Positions 30,543 through 40,688 of a stretch of DNA of 44,694 nt are shown here, piece by piece. Location: contig JBBHKE010000256.1 in the NCBI GenBank assembly GCA_037447655.1, positions 1 to 44,694 of the forward strand, written 5' to 3'. This stretch comes from Zygnema cylindricum. Taxonomy: Eukaryota > Streptophyta > Zygnematophyceae > Zygnematales > Zygnemataceae. The position numbers and the translations under genes were made by a program. Every line of letters begins with the position of its first letter. Positions within the stretch are counted from its first letter, which is position 1. Under the pieces are notes generated by a model. It made no database searches, was not told where the DNA came from, and worked only from the letters and a program-made list of their open reading frames with translations.

Positions 30543-31228
30543 TTGACTACAGAATACAAGAAGCCTCTAAATACTTATTAACTAACCCACTTTCAATGGA
30601 AACCACTGCTACTAAAGGATACAAGCAGTTAATCTGACTGCACCCCTATGCAGCTTGGACTCCCCTAAGTCCGTAGTAAAAAGAATCTCTAAAAACGCCC
30701 AACGAGGCGATAAGTTATGAGGCAGAAAAATGCCAATTTGTACAAACTCTCGAAGGGAGAGGTGACTACTTCCCAAAATTTTCTAAGTCCTGATTCCCTC
30801 TAATAACTTCTATCTACTGAAGTATGGAACAATCAGATTACTGTACCGTACCAAAATGTACTACTGCCGGTGTACCTTTTGTACGACCTATGTACGACAA
30901 GGCTATTACGCGGACGTGTGTCTGCTTTTCACTCATCCGTACATTCCTCGGAATTCCATTGACCGAATGTCATCTCTCCACATGGCTCTAGGTTATGCCA
31001 CGTCACCAAACGCCAAAGTGACCACTCCGAGATTTCGGCGATGATGTGCGCCGTTGGATTTGTAGCGAGACGCAATCTTAGCCGTTATAAATACTTGCGC
31101 GACATTTGTTTCGCTGTCGAAACAAAATGCGTGGTACTCGTTTTGAAATAGTGTCGTACTTTGTACTTTCATAAAATTGTATCTATGCACGGCGTATACA
31201 ATTTTAGTTAAATGGATTTGTTCTTCCC

Positions 31229-31271
<43 letters not shown>

Positions 31272-32555
31272 CATACTATAGCTGTAACATTAATAGCGGA
31301 TCGAACTTGATTATAGAGGGCTATATAGGTGTTATGATTATAAAGTACTAAATTTGGTAGACGCCCGCGAAAGAATCACGCTATTTGGAGTTATATTTTA
31401 AAAGCTATAGCGATGGGTGTATTTAGGTGACAACGTGGGGTCTAAATAACAAGTGGGTATCATTGAAACGGGTTAGGGGTCAAATTAGTACCGAAATTAC
31501 GCGCGTACGTTTCATAAAGTTCTAATGAAACGTTTAGTATGCACGGTGCTTCGTTTCGTACAAATTTTAGTACGAAACGTCACTTTCACTTAAGGGAATT
31601 TCGTAGGAAGTTTCGCTTGTGAAATTTGTTATGCACGATCGTGCAAAGTCGCGTTTTGTTTGGCGCGCAATTTTGCACGTAAATGTTACGTAGTGAAACG
31701 TAACGTTTGATTGGTTAGTAAAGTGCTAAGTAGTAAGTTAGAGATTTCGCACGTTTTTGCATTGGTCAGTCTGAGTTTTTGCTGATCAATGATTAGCTCA
31801 GGTAAAAGCCTATTAAAACGGAGCGTTGACTCTGGCCTGGCAAGTCCAAAGCGATGATGGATAAATAGTGAAGTGTAAGAGGAAAGTAGACATCTTTTCC
31901 TTTGGGAAAAGTTTGTGGAAATTCCGGCTTATCTTGGTCCTTAGCGATTAATACCAATTGGAGAAAAAGGCATATTGCATTGAAATCTCTTACTAACTAA
32001 ATAGTGTTTTAGTAGTTAAGAGATATAATTATTAAGAGTGGAGAGTAGTGGAAAACACTTTAATAAGAAGGGTTGAGCCACGAGGGCAAGAGACCAAGCT
32101 AATGTTATGTGGACAGAAGCTTTTTCTAATTTAAAGTTTATCCTTATGTGAGTGTTGTCCAATGTGGATGTGTATTTTCCAATGTCTGGAATGTGTGGTT
32201 AGGATTGTTTGTAGTAATTGGATTTTCTGAGAGGTAGGAGATCCTGTTACAATAGCATTTAGCATTGGTCCTAGTCTAATAGCATAAAGCTGACCGCTAT
32301 CGGCCAACTTGACGAACCGGAGGAACTGGGATCAAATCCCGGGTCCGTCAGGTATATTTTTATTAAACTACTAAAAATAACTGCCTGTTAAACTAAGGCA
32401 GCCATGGATCAACCACCCTCTATATCCTTCAGTGACTACAATAAGTATGGGGGCTAGAGGGAGAACGTGGAGGCAGGCTGTCCGTCCTTTTTCTTTTTCT
32501 TTTATACTAACATATTAAACCTAGAAAATACTCTAGAAATCTATTAATTTCAATA
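30523..32555 (-). repeat. Copia B-prime LTR with a 969-bp insertion
   Basis: Plus-strand TGAAACTCTGTGTCCTCC to TTAATTTCAATA. Without the insertion (31283-32251 plus a 5-bp duplication) it is about 1059 bp. It looks about 95% identical to the LTR at 39351 in the first 450 bp but only about 80% to LTR #2 at 25183, although it flanks the same internal region. The antisense tRNA-like module is at 32272-32350. The outer end reads CAATA where sisters have CAACA. An (AT)n run occupies about 31228-31268. Confidence 0.85.
31283..32251. mobile_element. Solo-LTR-like insertion, 969 bp, ATAGC target duplication
   Basis: Starts TGTAACA and ends TGTTACA, flanked by ATAGC on both sides (31278-31282 and 32252-32256). 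The uninterrupted version of the site is seen in the LTR at about 40090. TGTAAC..GTTACA ends and a 5-bp duplication fit a solo LTR, possibly Ty3/gypsy-like; no coding frame is present. Confidence 0.85.
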
Positions 32556-32839
32556 GCTCGGAATACGTTTGCAAATGGACGACGGATCGCGAAGGGATCC
32601 GCCGTGAAATGTACGAAATGTTGTATATCTACGTTGTCAGTACGGAGCACCTTATTTGGACAGGTGTACTTTATTTGCGACAGGCGCATTTATTGCAAAG
32701 GACGTAGGTTCAGTACAGAAAATATTTTAATGGTACGGTTTAATTTTGGCAAGTGGTCCGTGGTACATTTGGAGGGGGGACGGCATCCGGCGATATTTTT
32801 CAAAGGATCACAATTTTGATAACGTGTTATCAAGTGGAC
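32556..32839. other. Unassigned spacer between the B-prime LTR and D copy 1
   Basis: Begins GCTCG, the same five bases that precede the LTR at 39351. The 71-codon frame at 32604-32819 has no recognised domain. It may be part of an LTR U3 of family D, unproven. Confidence 0.35.
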
Positions 32840-33557
32840 CGTACTTATGCTATGTCGGTTCACTACGTGGTTTTATCTAAAGGTGACTAAGCAAGCTGTC
32901 GTCTAGTACACGGATTTTACGGAGGTGTCGCTGTAAATATTTGATTTAATATTGATTTGTCTTTTTGTGAATTTGTCAAAGTGTAGATCCATTTATTTAG
33001 AAATACCTTGAATTATTCGCATATACTCACGATAATTTAAGTAGATAATAGATTACTTACGACTCGAATGCCTCCGTAAATTTAGTAGTGAACGTGTATA
33101 AACTTGTAGGACTTAGTTTATTTTAGTATCATAGTTAAGTTTATCAAAGCAATGGAAAACTGTTTTTCTTCATCTTTGACCTGATGGTGTGATCACCTTG
33201 ATTGATGTTTTTGTATAAAAATTTGTAGAGATACTCTTTGACCTATAAAATATATATGTGTGTAGTTTCATTTTGTTTTTTCAATTTTGTAGATTTTTGT
33301 GGGAAGTCTACTTGGTTAGTTTGAGAAGCGTCAACTGATTTTGGGAAAATCTAGAGCTTATATCTTATAGATTCCTTTGTGGATTTGGCTATAACTTTTC
33401 GATCCTACAGTGTCTATGGTATACTACATATTGCTTCAGTTTGAGATGATTTTGTTTTATTTGGAGTAATCTGTGCTGTCTGAAACACATCAGTTTTGGG
33501 GTAGTTTGTGGGTGTCTTCCACGAGTAATCCATGGCTGAAATAGGGTATAGACAACA
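32840..33557 (+). repeat. Copia family D LTR, copy 1
   Basis: Homology with D copy 2 starts at CGTACTTATGCTAT (32840 and 36775) and runs to GGGTATAGACAACA at 33557, directly before a primer site. Motifs GTGAACGTGTATAAACTTGT and CTATAAAATATATGTGTGTG are shared by the copies. The true LTR start is not certain. The gag ATG at 33532 lies inside the LTR. Confidence 0.75.
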
Positions 33558-34342
33558 GGTTATGGGCCCACGCCCATGGCTACCCATATTTGATGGATCT
33601 AACTATTATTACTAGAAGTGTGTGCTCTAGAGCTACTTCGACATGATGGAAATAATGGATGTGGTGGATGGGACCCTGGGCGAAACATCAAGTGGATGGG
33701 AAACGAAGAACCGTGAGTTTCTAAGGGTTATCAAGAACTCCTTGACAAAGAAACTAGTAATGACATACCTTAAGTTGAAGAGTGCAACTGAAATATGGAA
33801 ATGTCTAGAATGTAGTTATTTAGACACTTCTTTGTATCATTAGTTTAGTAGCGCCACTAAACTTTTTGGATATAAGCATGTAGGAGGAAGCATGGTGGAA
33901 TATTGTTCTTGTATAGAAAGATTGTTTGAAAAAAATGCTTTAGCAAGAGGATGCTTTGCATATGCTCAACAAGTATTTTTATGAATGAGAGGATTACCTA
34001 GTGACTATAGAGATTCGTAAAAAAGAATAGCTCAAATCGCTAAAAGGGATTGGAACTTAAGCCAAACAATCCCCATAGTGTTAGATGAAGAAGATTGGAA
34101 AACGTTTTTTGAGAGGAATATGGAGGTCTCTAAGTCTTAGTGTCAAAAAATTAGAAGTAAAAGTGAATCCGGAAATGGACTTATGAATAGTTTTTACTGT
34201 AAAGATTTAGGACATACCTTCAGGGTATGTCCATCATATAGAAGTTCATGTGATACAGGAAAATTCAGAGATGGATGGGACAACAACCGAGTTCGACCCT
34301 CAACAAGGAGGGAAACAAGTGCTTTTGTGAATGAGGGACAAG
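33532..34342 (+). pseudogene. gag: Copia family D gag, copy 1
   Basis: Codes MAEIGYRQQVMGPRPWLPIF, then DVVDGTLGETSSGWETKNRE and KKLVMTYLKLKSATEIWKCL, a gag of the UBN2/DUF4219 type common in copia elements. TAG stops (33609, 33841 and others) and TGA/TAA break it. A decayed zinc knuckle (YCKDLGHTFRVCPSY) lies near 34200. It ends abruptly at about 34342, where minus-strand family E sequence begins. Confidence 0.85.
33558..33571 (+). promoter_or_regulatory. Primer-binding site, half initiator tRNA-Met type (family D)
   Basis: GGTTATGGGCCCAC follows the LTR end ACA directly. Copy 2 (37478-37491) has AGTTATGGGCCCAC; the third D LTR end at 40688 has lost the site. Confidence 0.8.
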
Positions 34343-34477
34343 ATGTTGAAGGTCATGGGCATTAAGACGAGGTTGTGATCCACTCCCACTAGGAGTCACA
34401 CTTGCACCAGCAGAAGTAGGTGGAGCACTAGGGCTAATAAGAGCACTTGCAATAGGAGCTGAGCCATTATCAGACAT
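34343..34477 (-). pseudogene. gag: Copia family E gag, N-terminal fragment
   Basis: MSDNGSAPIASALISPSAPP, then TSAGASVTPSGSGSQPRLNA, a Ser/Pro-rich start typical of some copia gag proteins. It is cut at the junction with D copy 1. The frame continues by chance into D sequence. Confidence 0.55.
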
Positions 34478-34499
34478 GTTAGCGGAAGCAAACCCAAAG

Positions 34500-35033
34500 A
34501 GAAATGTCTAGAAGACTAGATCTATAGTGTAAGATATGTAACTCCAAACGAAAGAGGTATTTCAACCAAACAAACATGTACTACAAGCAAATTAGAGACA
34601 ATAGAGCATAAAACACCTTAAACTGCACTCAGTGCTCTCATTTCCTTAATTCTTGTGTAGAATGTACATTCTGTATTGAATTGATCAATCCTAATTGAAC
34701 TAAATACTCAAAAGATCTAGAAAACATCTAAAAGATCTAGAAAATATCAAAAACTTATGTAGATGGTTCACCAGACACCCTACTGGCAAAAATTGAAGTG
34801 TTTGGACCAGAATTTTCCACTAACAATATCTATACCCTGAAATTCCGGGTGATTCTTATCACGTCTACATTCATTGGCGGCCCTACACACTAATTAAATT
34901 AAAGGTATCAATTCGTGTAGATACTACAAAAAATCCACACTAAATTTGGTCAATATTTAACAGTAGGTATTCCAAAAATATTCTAAGTCCTAGACTCAAA
35001 TTTCTAAGACTTACTAAAGCTTACTTTTCAATA
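34500..35033 (-). repeat. Copia family E LTR (boundary toward gag approximate)
   Basis: The minus-strand start TATTGAAAAGTAAGC adjoins polypurine tract CTTAAGGGGAG (35034-35044 on the plus strand). The other end lies between about 34480 and 34560; no GGTTATGGGCCC primer site is present here, so family E may prime differently. Confidence 0.6.
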
Positions 35034-36774
35034 CTCCCCTTAAGCTTTAGAAGACTTACACACTTAGACCACACGCTTTTCTGCAGTACTCCAACTTAGG
35101 AGCGGGAAGGGCTTTTGTCAACATGTCCGCAACCATTTTCTCATCAGGCAAATAACAAAGTTTTACCACTTTTGCAAATACTTTCTCACGTACCAAATGT
35201 AGCCGAATGTCCATATGTTTACTCTTAAAATGGTGACTTGGGTTTGTAGCCACAGAAATGGCTGCTTGATTGTTGCACCACATTATTTGTGTCCCGTGTT
35301 GCGTAAAACCCAATTCTTGAAGAAATGCCTTAATCCATAGCAACTCTTTCAAGGCTGCGCTCGCAGCCATGTATTCAGCTTCAATAGTAGATTGAGCCGT
35401 GACCTTTTGAAGTTTACTACTTCAACTACAAGTTCTACTTCCAATCTTAATGACATACCCAGTTGTAGACTTCCTACTAGGCACATCACCATAGCTAGCA
35501 TCACTCCAAGTATTAATGCTAACCTTGTCCCCTACCAAAGTAAGCCAAAGATTTCTAGTCCCAACAAGATACCTTAATACCCTTTTTGCAGCCTCCCAGT
35601 CTCTCTTTCGTGGATTTTGCAGACTTCTGCTCAATACACTAACAGCTGCAGCTATATCGGGCCTAGTACAATTTATAAAGTAAATTAGACTTCCTATTAC
35701 TTGTCTGTAGGGTACTTGGGACATAAATTTTCGCTCTTCTGCACTGAGTTCCTCATCTATTATGACTCCAAACTCATGCTCCATTCCTTCAAGTTTTTGT
35801 TTATACTCCATAGGAGTTGCACAACCTTTGGCATCAGCCAAGCCAAATTTTTCCAACATGTTTCCTATTGCTTCTTTTTGTGTTAGCCTAATGATTTTCT
35901 TTTCTCTATCTCTTTCAACTTGTATTCCAAGAATGTATTTAGCGTCAACCAAATCCTTCATTTCAAATTTTGAATTAAGAGCGTGTTTTACTCTAGCAAT
36001 TCCTTCTTTGTTCCTACTAATTAGCAACAAGTCATCAACATACACAGCAATGAATATCACCTTATCAGGATTATCACCACACATCACATATACTGAATGA
36101 TCTGTGCTAATTCTTGTAAATCCTAATTCTGTCAAGAACTCATCTAACTTTCTGTTCCATTGCCTAGGGGCCTGTTTTAGGCCATACAAAGATTTTAAAA
36201 ATTTGCACACAAGATTTTCTTTTCCTGCTTCCTCATAACCCTCTGGTTTCTTCATATAGATGACCTCATCTAAATCACCATGCAAAAATGCAGTTTTGAC
36301 ATCCATTTGGTGGATGTCAAAATCCTTTATGGTAGCTAATGTAAGTAAGATGCGGACAAATGGAAACCTTACAACCGGTGAAAAAGTTTCTTCATAATCT
36401 ATCCCCTCCTTTTGATTATATCCCTTAGCAACCAAGCGAGCCTTATACCTATATATGGTATTATCTGGGTTCAATTTTAAGTTAAACACCCATTTACTTC
36501 CAATAGCCTTTCTTCCTGGAGGAAGTTCCACCAGATTCCAAGTTTGGGCCTCCATGATGGACTTCATTTCCTCATTGACGGCTTCCACCCAATGTTCCCT
36601 TTCATTACTCGAAAAAGCTTATTTTAATGTAAAAGGCTCTTCTACGTGTGTAGAATGAGCAAAGGCTGCACTTTCTCCCCTGAGTCGTGCACTTCGCCTT
36701 ACACCACCTGGAAATTCTGTCGCTGGTATAGATGGTTGGGTCCTCCTCCTCGATACATGTGATTCGTACTTATG
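35034..36774 (-). pseudogene. Copia family E reverse transcriptase and RNase H
   Basis: A 388-codon open frame (36588-35422) carries [60 protein letters not shown], the catalytic FIAVYVDDLLLISRN, DAKYILGIQVERDREKKI and CTRPDIAAAVSVLSRSL. A TGA at 35424-35422 replaces Trp in CSWSSK, after which RNase H continues (QSTIEAEYMAASAALKELLW, NNQAAISVATNPSHHFKSKH, VADMLTKALPAPKLEYCRKA) to a stop at 35056. A TAA (36621) interrupts the region upstream of 36588. gag, protease and integrase are absent. The D boundary at 36774 truncates it. Confidence 0.92.
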
Positions 36775-37477
36775 CTATCGGTTCACTACGTGGCTTTATC
36801 TAAAGGTGACTAAGCAAGCTGTCGTCTAGTACGCGGATTTTACGGAGGTGTCGGTGTAACTATTTGATTTAACATTGATTTGCCTTTTTGTATATTAGTC
36901 ATTAGTGTAGATCCATTTATTATGACATACCTTGAACTATTCGGGTATACTCACAATAATTTAAGTAGATGGTAGATTACGTACGGTTGGTATGCTTTTG
37001 TACATTTAGTAGTGAACGTGTATAAACTTGTAGGACTTAGTTTATTTTAGTATCACAGTTAAGTTTATCAAAGGCAAATTGTTTTTCTGCAACTTTGACC
37101 TGATAATGTGATCACCCTGATTTATGTTTTTGTATAAAACTTTGTAGAGATATTCTTTGACCTATAAAATATATGTGTGTGTAGTTTCATTCTGTTTTTT
37201 CAATTTTGTAGATTTCTGTGGGAAGTCTACTTAGTTAGTTTGAGAAGCTGTCAGCTGATTTTGTGAAAATCTAGAGCTTATATCTTATAGATTCCTTGGT
37301 GGATTTGAATATTACTTTTGGAGCTTACAGTGTCTATGGTATACTCCATATTGTTGCAGTTTGAAGTGATTTTATTTTATGTGGAGTAATCTATGCTCTC
37401 TGAAACACAGCAGTTTTGGGGTAGTTTGTGGGTGTCTTCCGTGAGTAATCCATGGCTGAAATAGGGTATAGACAACA
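36775..37477 (+). repeat. Copia family D LTR, copy 2
   Basis: Matches D copy 1 over its whole length, roughly 90% by eye, from CGTACTTATGCTAT to GGGTATAGACAACA. It carries the gag ATG at 37452 and precedes the primer site AGTTATGGGCCCAC (37478-37491). Confidence 0.8.
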
Positions 37478-38340
37478 AGTTATGGGCCCACGCCCATGGC
37501 TACCCATATTTGATGGATCTAACTATTACTACTGGAAGTGTGTGCTCTACATCTACTTCAAGATGATGGACCTAATGGATGTGGTGGATGGGACCTTGGT
37601 CGAAACATCAAGTGGATGGGAAACGAAGAACCGTGAGTGTCTAAGAGTTATCAAGAACTCCTTGACACAGAAACTAGTAATGACATACCTTAAGTTGAAA
37701 GTGCAACTGAACTATGGAATGTCTAGAATGTAGGTATTCAGACACTTCTTTGTATCATTGGTTTAGTTGCGCCACTAAACTTTTTGGATATAAGCATGTA
37801 GGCAGAAGCATGGTGGAATATTGTACTGGTATAGAAAGATTGTTTGAAGAAAATGCTTAGGCAGGAGGATGCTTTACATATGCTCAACAAGTTGTTTTAT
37901 GAATGAGAGGATTACCTAGTGACTATAGAGATGCATCAAAAAAAATAGCTTAAATTGCTAAAAGGGATTGGAACTTAAGCCAAACAATCCCCATAGTGTT
38001 AGATGAAGAAGATTGGAAAAAGTTTTTTGAGAGGAATATGGAGGTCTCTAAGTCTCAGTTTCAAAAAATTAGAAGTAAAAGTGAATCCGGAAATGGACTT
38101 AGAATAGTTTTTATTGTAAAGATTTAGGACATACCTTCAGGGTATGTCCATCATATAAAAGTGCATGTGATATAGGAAAATTCAAAGATGGATGGGACAA
38201 CAACCGAGTTCGACCCTCAACAAGGAGGGAATCAAGTGCTTTTGTGAATGAGGGACAAGACTCGACCGGTGACAAAAGGCTTACACCTTCCGTCGACGAA
38301 TTCATTTACTTACCGACTATCTATGTTTTTTAGAATATGG
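37452..38340 (+). pseudogene. gag: Copia family D gag, copy 2
   Basis: Starts MAEIGYRQQVMGPRPWLPIF and keeps SNYYYWKCVLYIYFKMMDLM, where copy 1 has TAG for Trp. A frameshift near 37700 and later stops (37859, 37951 and others) break it. The tail continues past the point where copy 1 is cut, with STGDKRLTPSVDEFIYLPT up to TAG at about 38331. Confidence 0.85.
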
Positions 38341-38808
38341 TGAAAGAGGAAGGAAGGGGAAAATTTGTTGTCACCGAAAATGGAGTGGAGAAAGAGGTAA
38401 CAAAATAGGATTCGGTTAGTGTCAATGTTTCCACTGATAGATTGGTGAGTAACACAAAGAAAAAGGGTTTTTGAAATAGGAGGAGTTGAAAGAAGTAAAT
38501 GGCACTCGAAAGTTGAAGTGGAAGGAAATGAAAATAGTGTGGTCATTGAAGATAGTGTGGAGAAAGAAGAGAGTGAAAAAGACTCGGTTTTTGTGAGTCT
38601 TTCTTGTGATAAATTGGTGAGTGATAAGGAATTACAAAAGAAAGAGGTTATTGAAGTGAGAATAGTAGCACGAAATGAAGGTTATTCGAAAGTGGAAACT
38701 GAAAATAATTTGCATGAGGAGATTAATACACTTAGAGAAGGAGAGAGGATAAGTGTTGAGAAAATTGGAGTAAGTGAAGAATTTTATAGTATGGGAAAAG
38801 AAATTTGA
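38341..38808 (+). pseudogene. Acidic repeat-bearing ORF remnant downstream of D gag
   Basis: Not recognised. The 96-codon frame 38518-38808 is rich in Glu, Lys, Ser and Val. An upstream stretch (GVEKEVTK, stop, DSVSVNVSTDRLVSN) resembles SVEKEESEKDSVFVSLSCDK then LVSDKE, so the protein once had an internal repeat of about 50 residues. It follows gag in the same orientation and could be the gag C-terminal extension or a separate element protein. No membrane segment or known motif. Confidence 0.45.
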
Positions 38809-39345
38809 CTAGCGAAAATTGGAAAAATATCAAAATTCAGTAAAAAAACGAGGAAAAGAAGCAAAACTCAAAGAATCAACCGTAAAATAAAACATGTGCA
38901 GAAATTGGTCAAAATAAAACGGCATTAAAAGTAGTTTTATCGAGGTGATTACCTTAACATGCAGTAATATTTGTGGAATTGCGAATGTATGATTTTGTTT
39001 TTTTTAATTGGTTGGAAAAGAAAGTTTTCATTTTGAAGACCTAAAATGAGGAAGTGGAAGCAAGGGTGTGTTTTGGAAGGAAGGATTTTGAAAGACATGG
39101 CAGCAGGTAGCTTGAGCAGTGGTGACGTCAGTGGAAGCAATGGTGACATTTGAACGAAAGGTACACTTTCATTTTACACGCGGAATACTTTATAATGGGT
39201 GCAAGAAACTCAAATTTCGGGAGAGTCTTGTGTTTTGAAATGTTAGTTTCGTGCATACGCCACATTTTGAGCTCACGCGACGTTTCGTCCGTAGAATAAT
39301 ACCGGAAATAATGTGGTTAAAGGGACGTGAGGGAGTAATTGAGTG
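38809..39345. other. Gene-free spacer
   Basis: AT-rich 5' half, then unique sequence. Short minus-strand frames have no recognised family. It ends in GCTCG (39346-39350) at the next LTR. Confidence 0.35.
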
Positions 39346-39350
39346 GCTCG

Positions 39351-40367
39351 TAAAACTCTGTGTCCTCCATTGGACTACAGAATACAAGAAGCCTCTAGAT
39401 TTATTAACTTACCTACTTTCAATGGCAACCACTGTTACTCAAAGAGACAAACACACAATTTTACTGCACCCTTGTGCAGCCTGGACTTCCGTAAGTCCGT
39501 AGGAAAAAGAATCTCTAAAAATGCCCAACCAGGCGATAAGTTATGAGGCAGAAAAAATGCCAATTTGTACAAACTCTCAAAGGGAGAGGTGACTACCTAC
39601 TAAAATTTTCTAAGTCTTGATTCCCTCAAATAACTTCTATCTGCTGAAGTATGGAACAATCAGATTACTGTACCGTACCAAAATGTACTACTGCCGGTGT
39701 ACCTTTTGTACGGCCTATGTACGACAAGGCTATTACGCGGACGCGTGTCTGCTTTTCACTCGTTTGTACATTCCTCGGAATTCCCATGACCGAATGTCAT
39801 CTCTCCACGTGGCTCTAGGTTTTGCCACGTCACAAAACGCCAAAGTGAACGTTCTGGGATTTCGGCGATGATGTGCGCCGATGGATTTGTAGCGAGACAC
39901 AAACTTAGCTGTTATAAATACTTACGTGACATTTGTTTCGCTGTCAAAACAATATGCGTAGTATTCGTTTTGAAATAGTGTCGTACTTCGTACTTTCATA
40001 AAATTGTATCTGTGCACGGCGTATACAATTTTAGTTTAATGGATTTGTTCTTCCCTAAATATATATATATATATCTATCACATACTATAGCATTTAGCAT
40101 TGGTCCTAGTGAAATAGGATAAAGCTGACCGCTATCGGCCAACTTGACGAACCGGAGGTACCGGATCAAATCGTGGGTCTGTCGGGTGTATTTTTAGTAA
40201 CCTACTAAAAATATCTGCTATTTGAATTAAGGCAGCTATGGATCAACCACCCTCTCTATCCTTCAGTGACTACAACAAGTATAGGGGCTAGAGAGAAGAG
40301 GTGGAGGCAGGTTGTCCATCCTTTATCTTTTTCTTTTATACTAACATATTAAACCTAGAAAATACTC
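39351..40367 (-). repeat. Copia B-prime LTR, second copy, truncated
   Basis: Plus-strand TAAAACTCTGTGTCCTCC, then closely matching 30523-32555 but without the solo-LTR insertion, whose empty site is near 40090. It carries the antisense tRNA-like module (40107-40184) and CACGTG at 39806. The last 20 or so bases of the LTR are replaced by D LTR sequence at about 40367-40370. Confidence 0.85.
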
Positions 40368-40688
40368 GATGACCTATAAACTATATGTGTGTGTAGTTTC
40401 ATTCTGTTTTTTCAATTTTGTAGATTTCTGTGTGAAGTTTACTTTGTAATTTTGAGAAGCTATCAGTTGTTTTTGGGAAACTTTGGATCTTATATATTCT
40501 AGATTCATTGGTGGATTTGGCTGTAACTTTTGGAGCTTAGGGTGTCTATGGTATAATGCATATTGTTGCATTTTGTGGTGATTTTGTTTATGTGGAGTAA
40601 TCTGTGATATCTTAAACACAACTGTTTTGGGGTAGTTTGTGAGTGTCTTCTGTGAGTAATCCATGGGTGAAATAGGCTATGGACAACA
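40367..40688 (+). repeat. Copia family D LTR, third copy, 3' part only
   Basis: From GACCTATAAACTATATGTGT to GGACAACA, homologous to the last 320 bases of the other D LTRs, with the ATG at 40663 (MGEIGYGQQ). The primer site that should follow is not recognisable. Confidence 0.75.

Noticed and set aside
32604-32819. 71-codon Cys-containing frame
   Set aside because: No spacing typical of a zinc finger and no relative in the window; probably LTR or spacer sequence.
34482-34490. AGCGGAAGC near family E gag as an alternative initiator-tRNA primer site
   Set aside because: Identical to nine bases of the initiator tRNA D arm on the plus strand, but too short and not shown to adjoin the LTR end.
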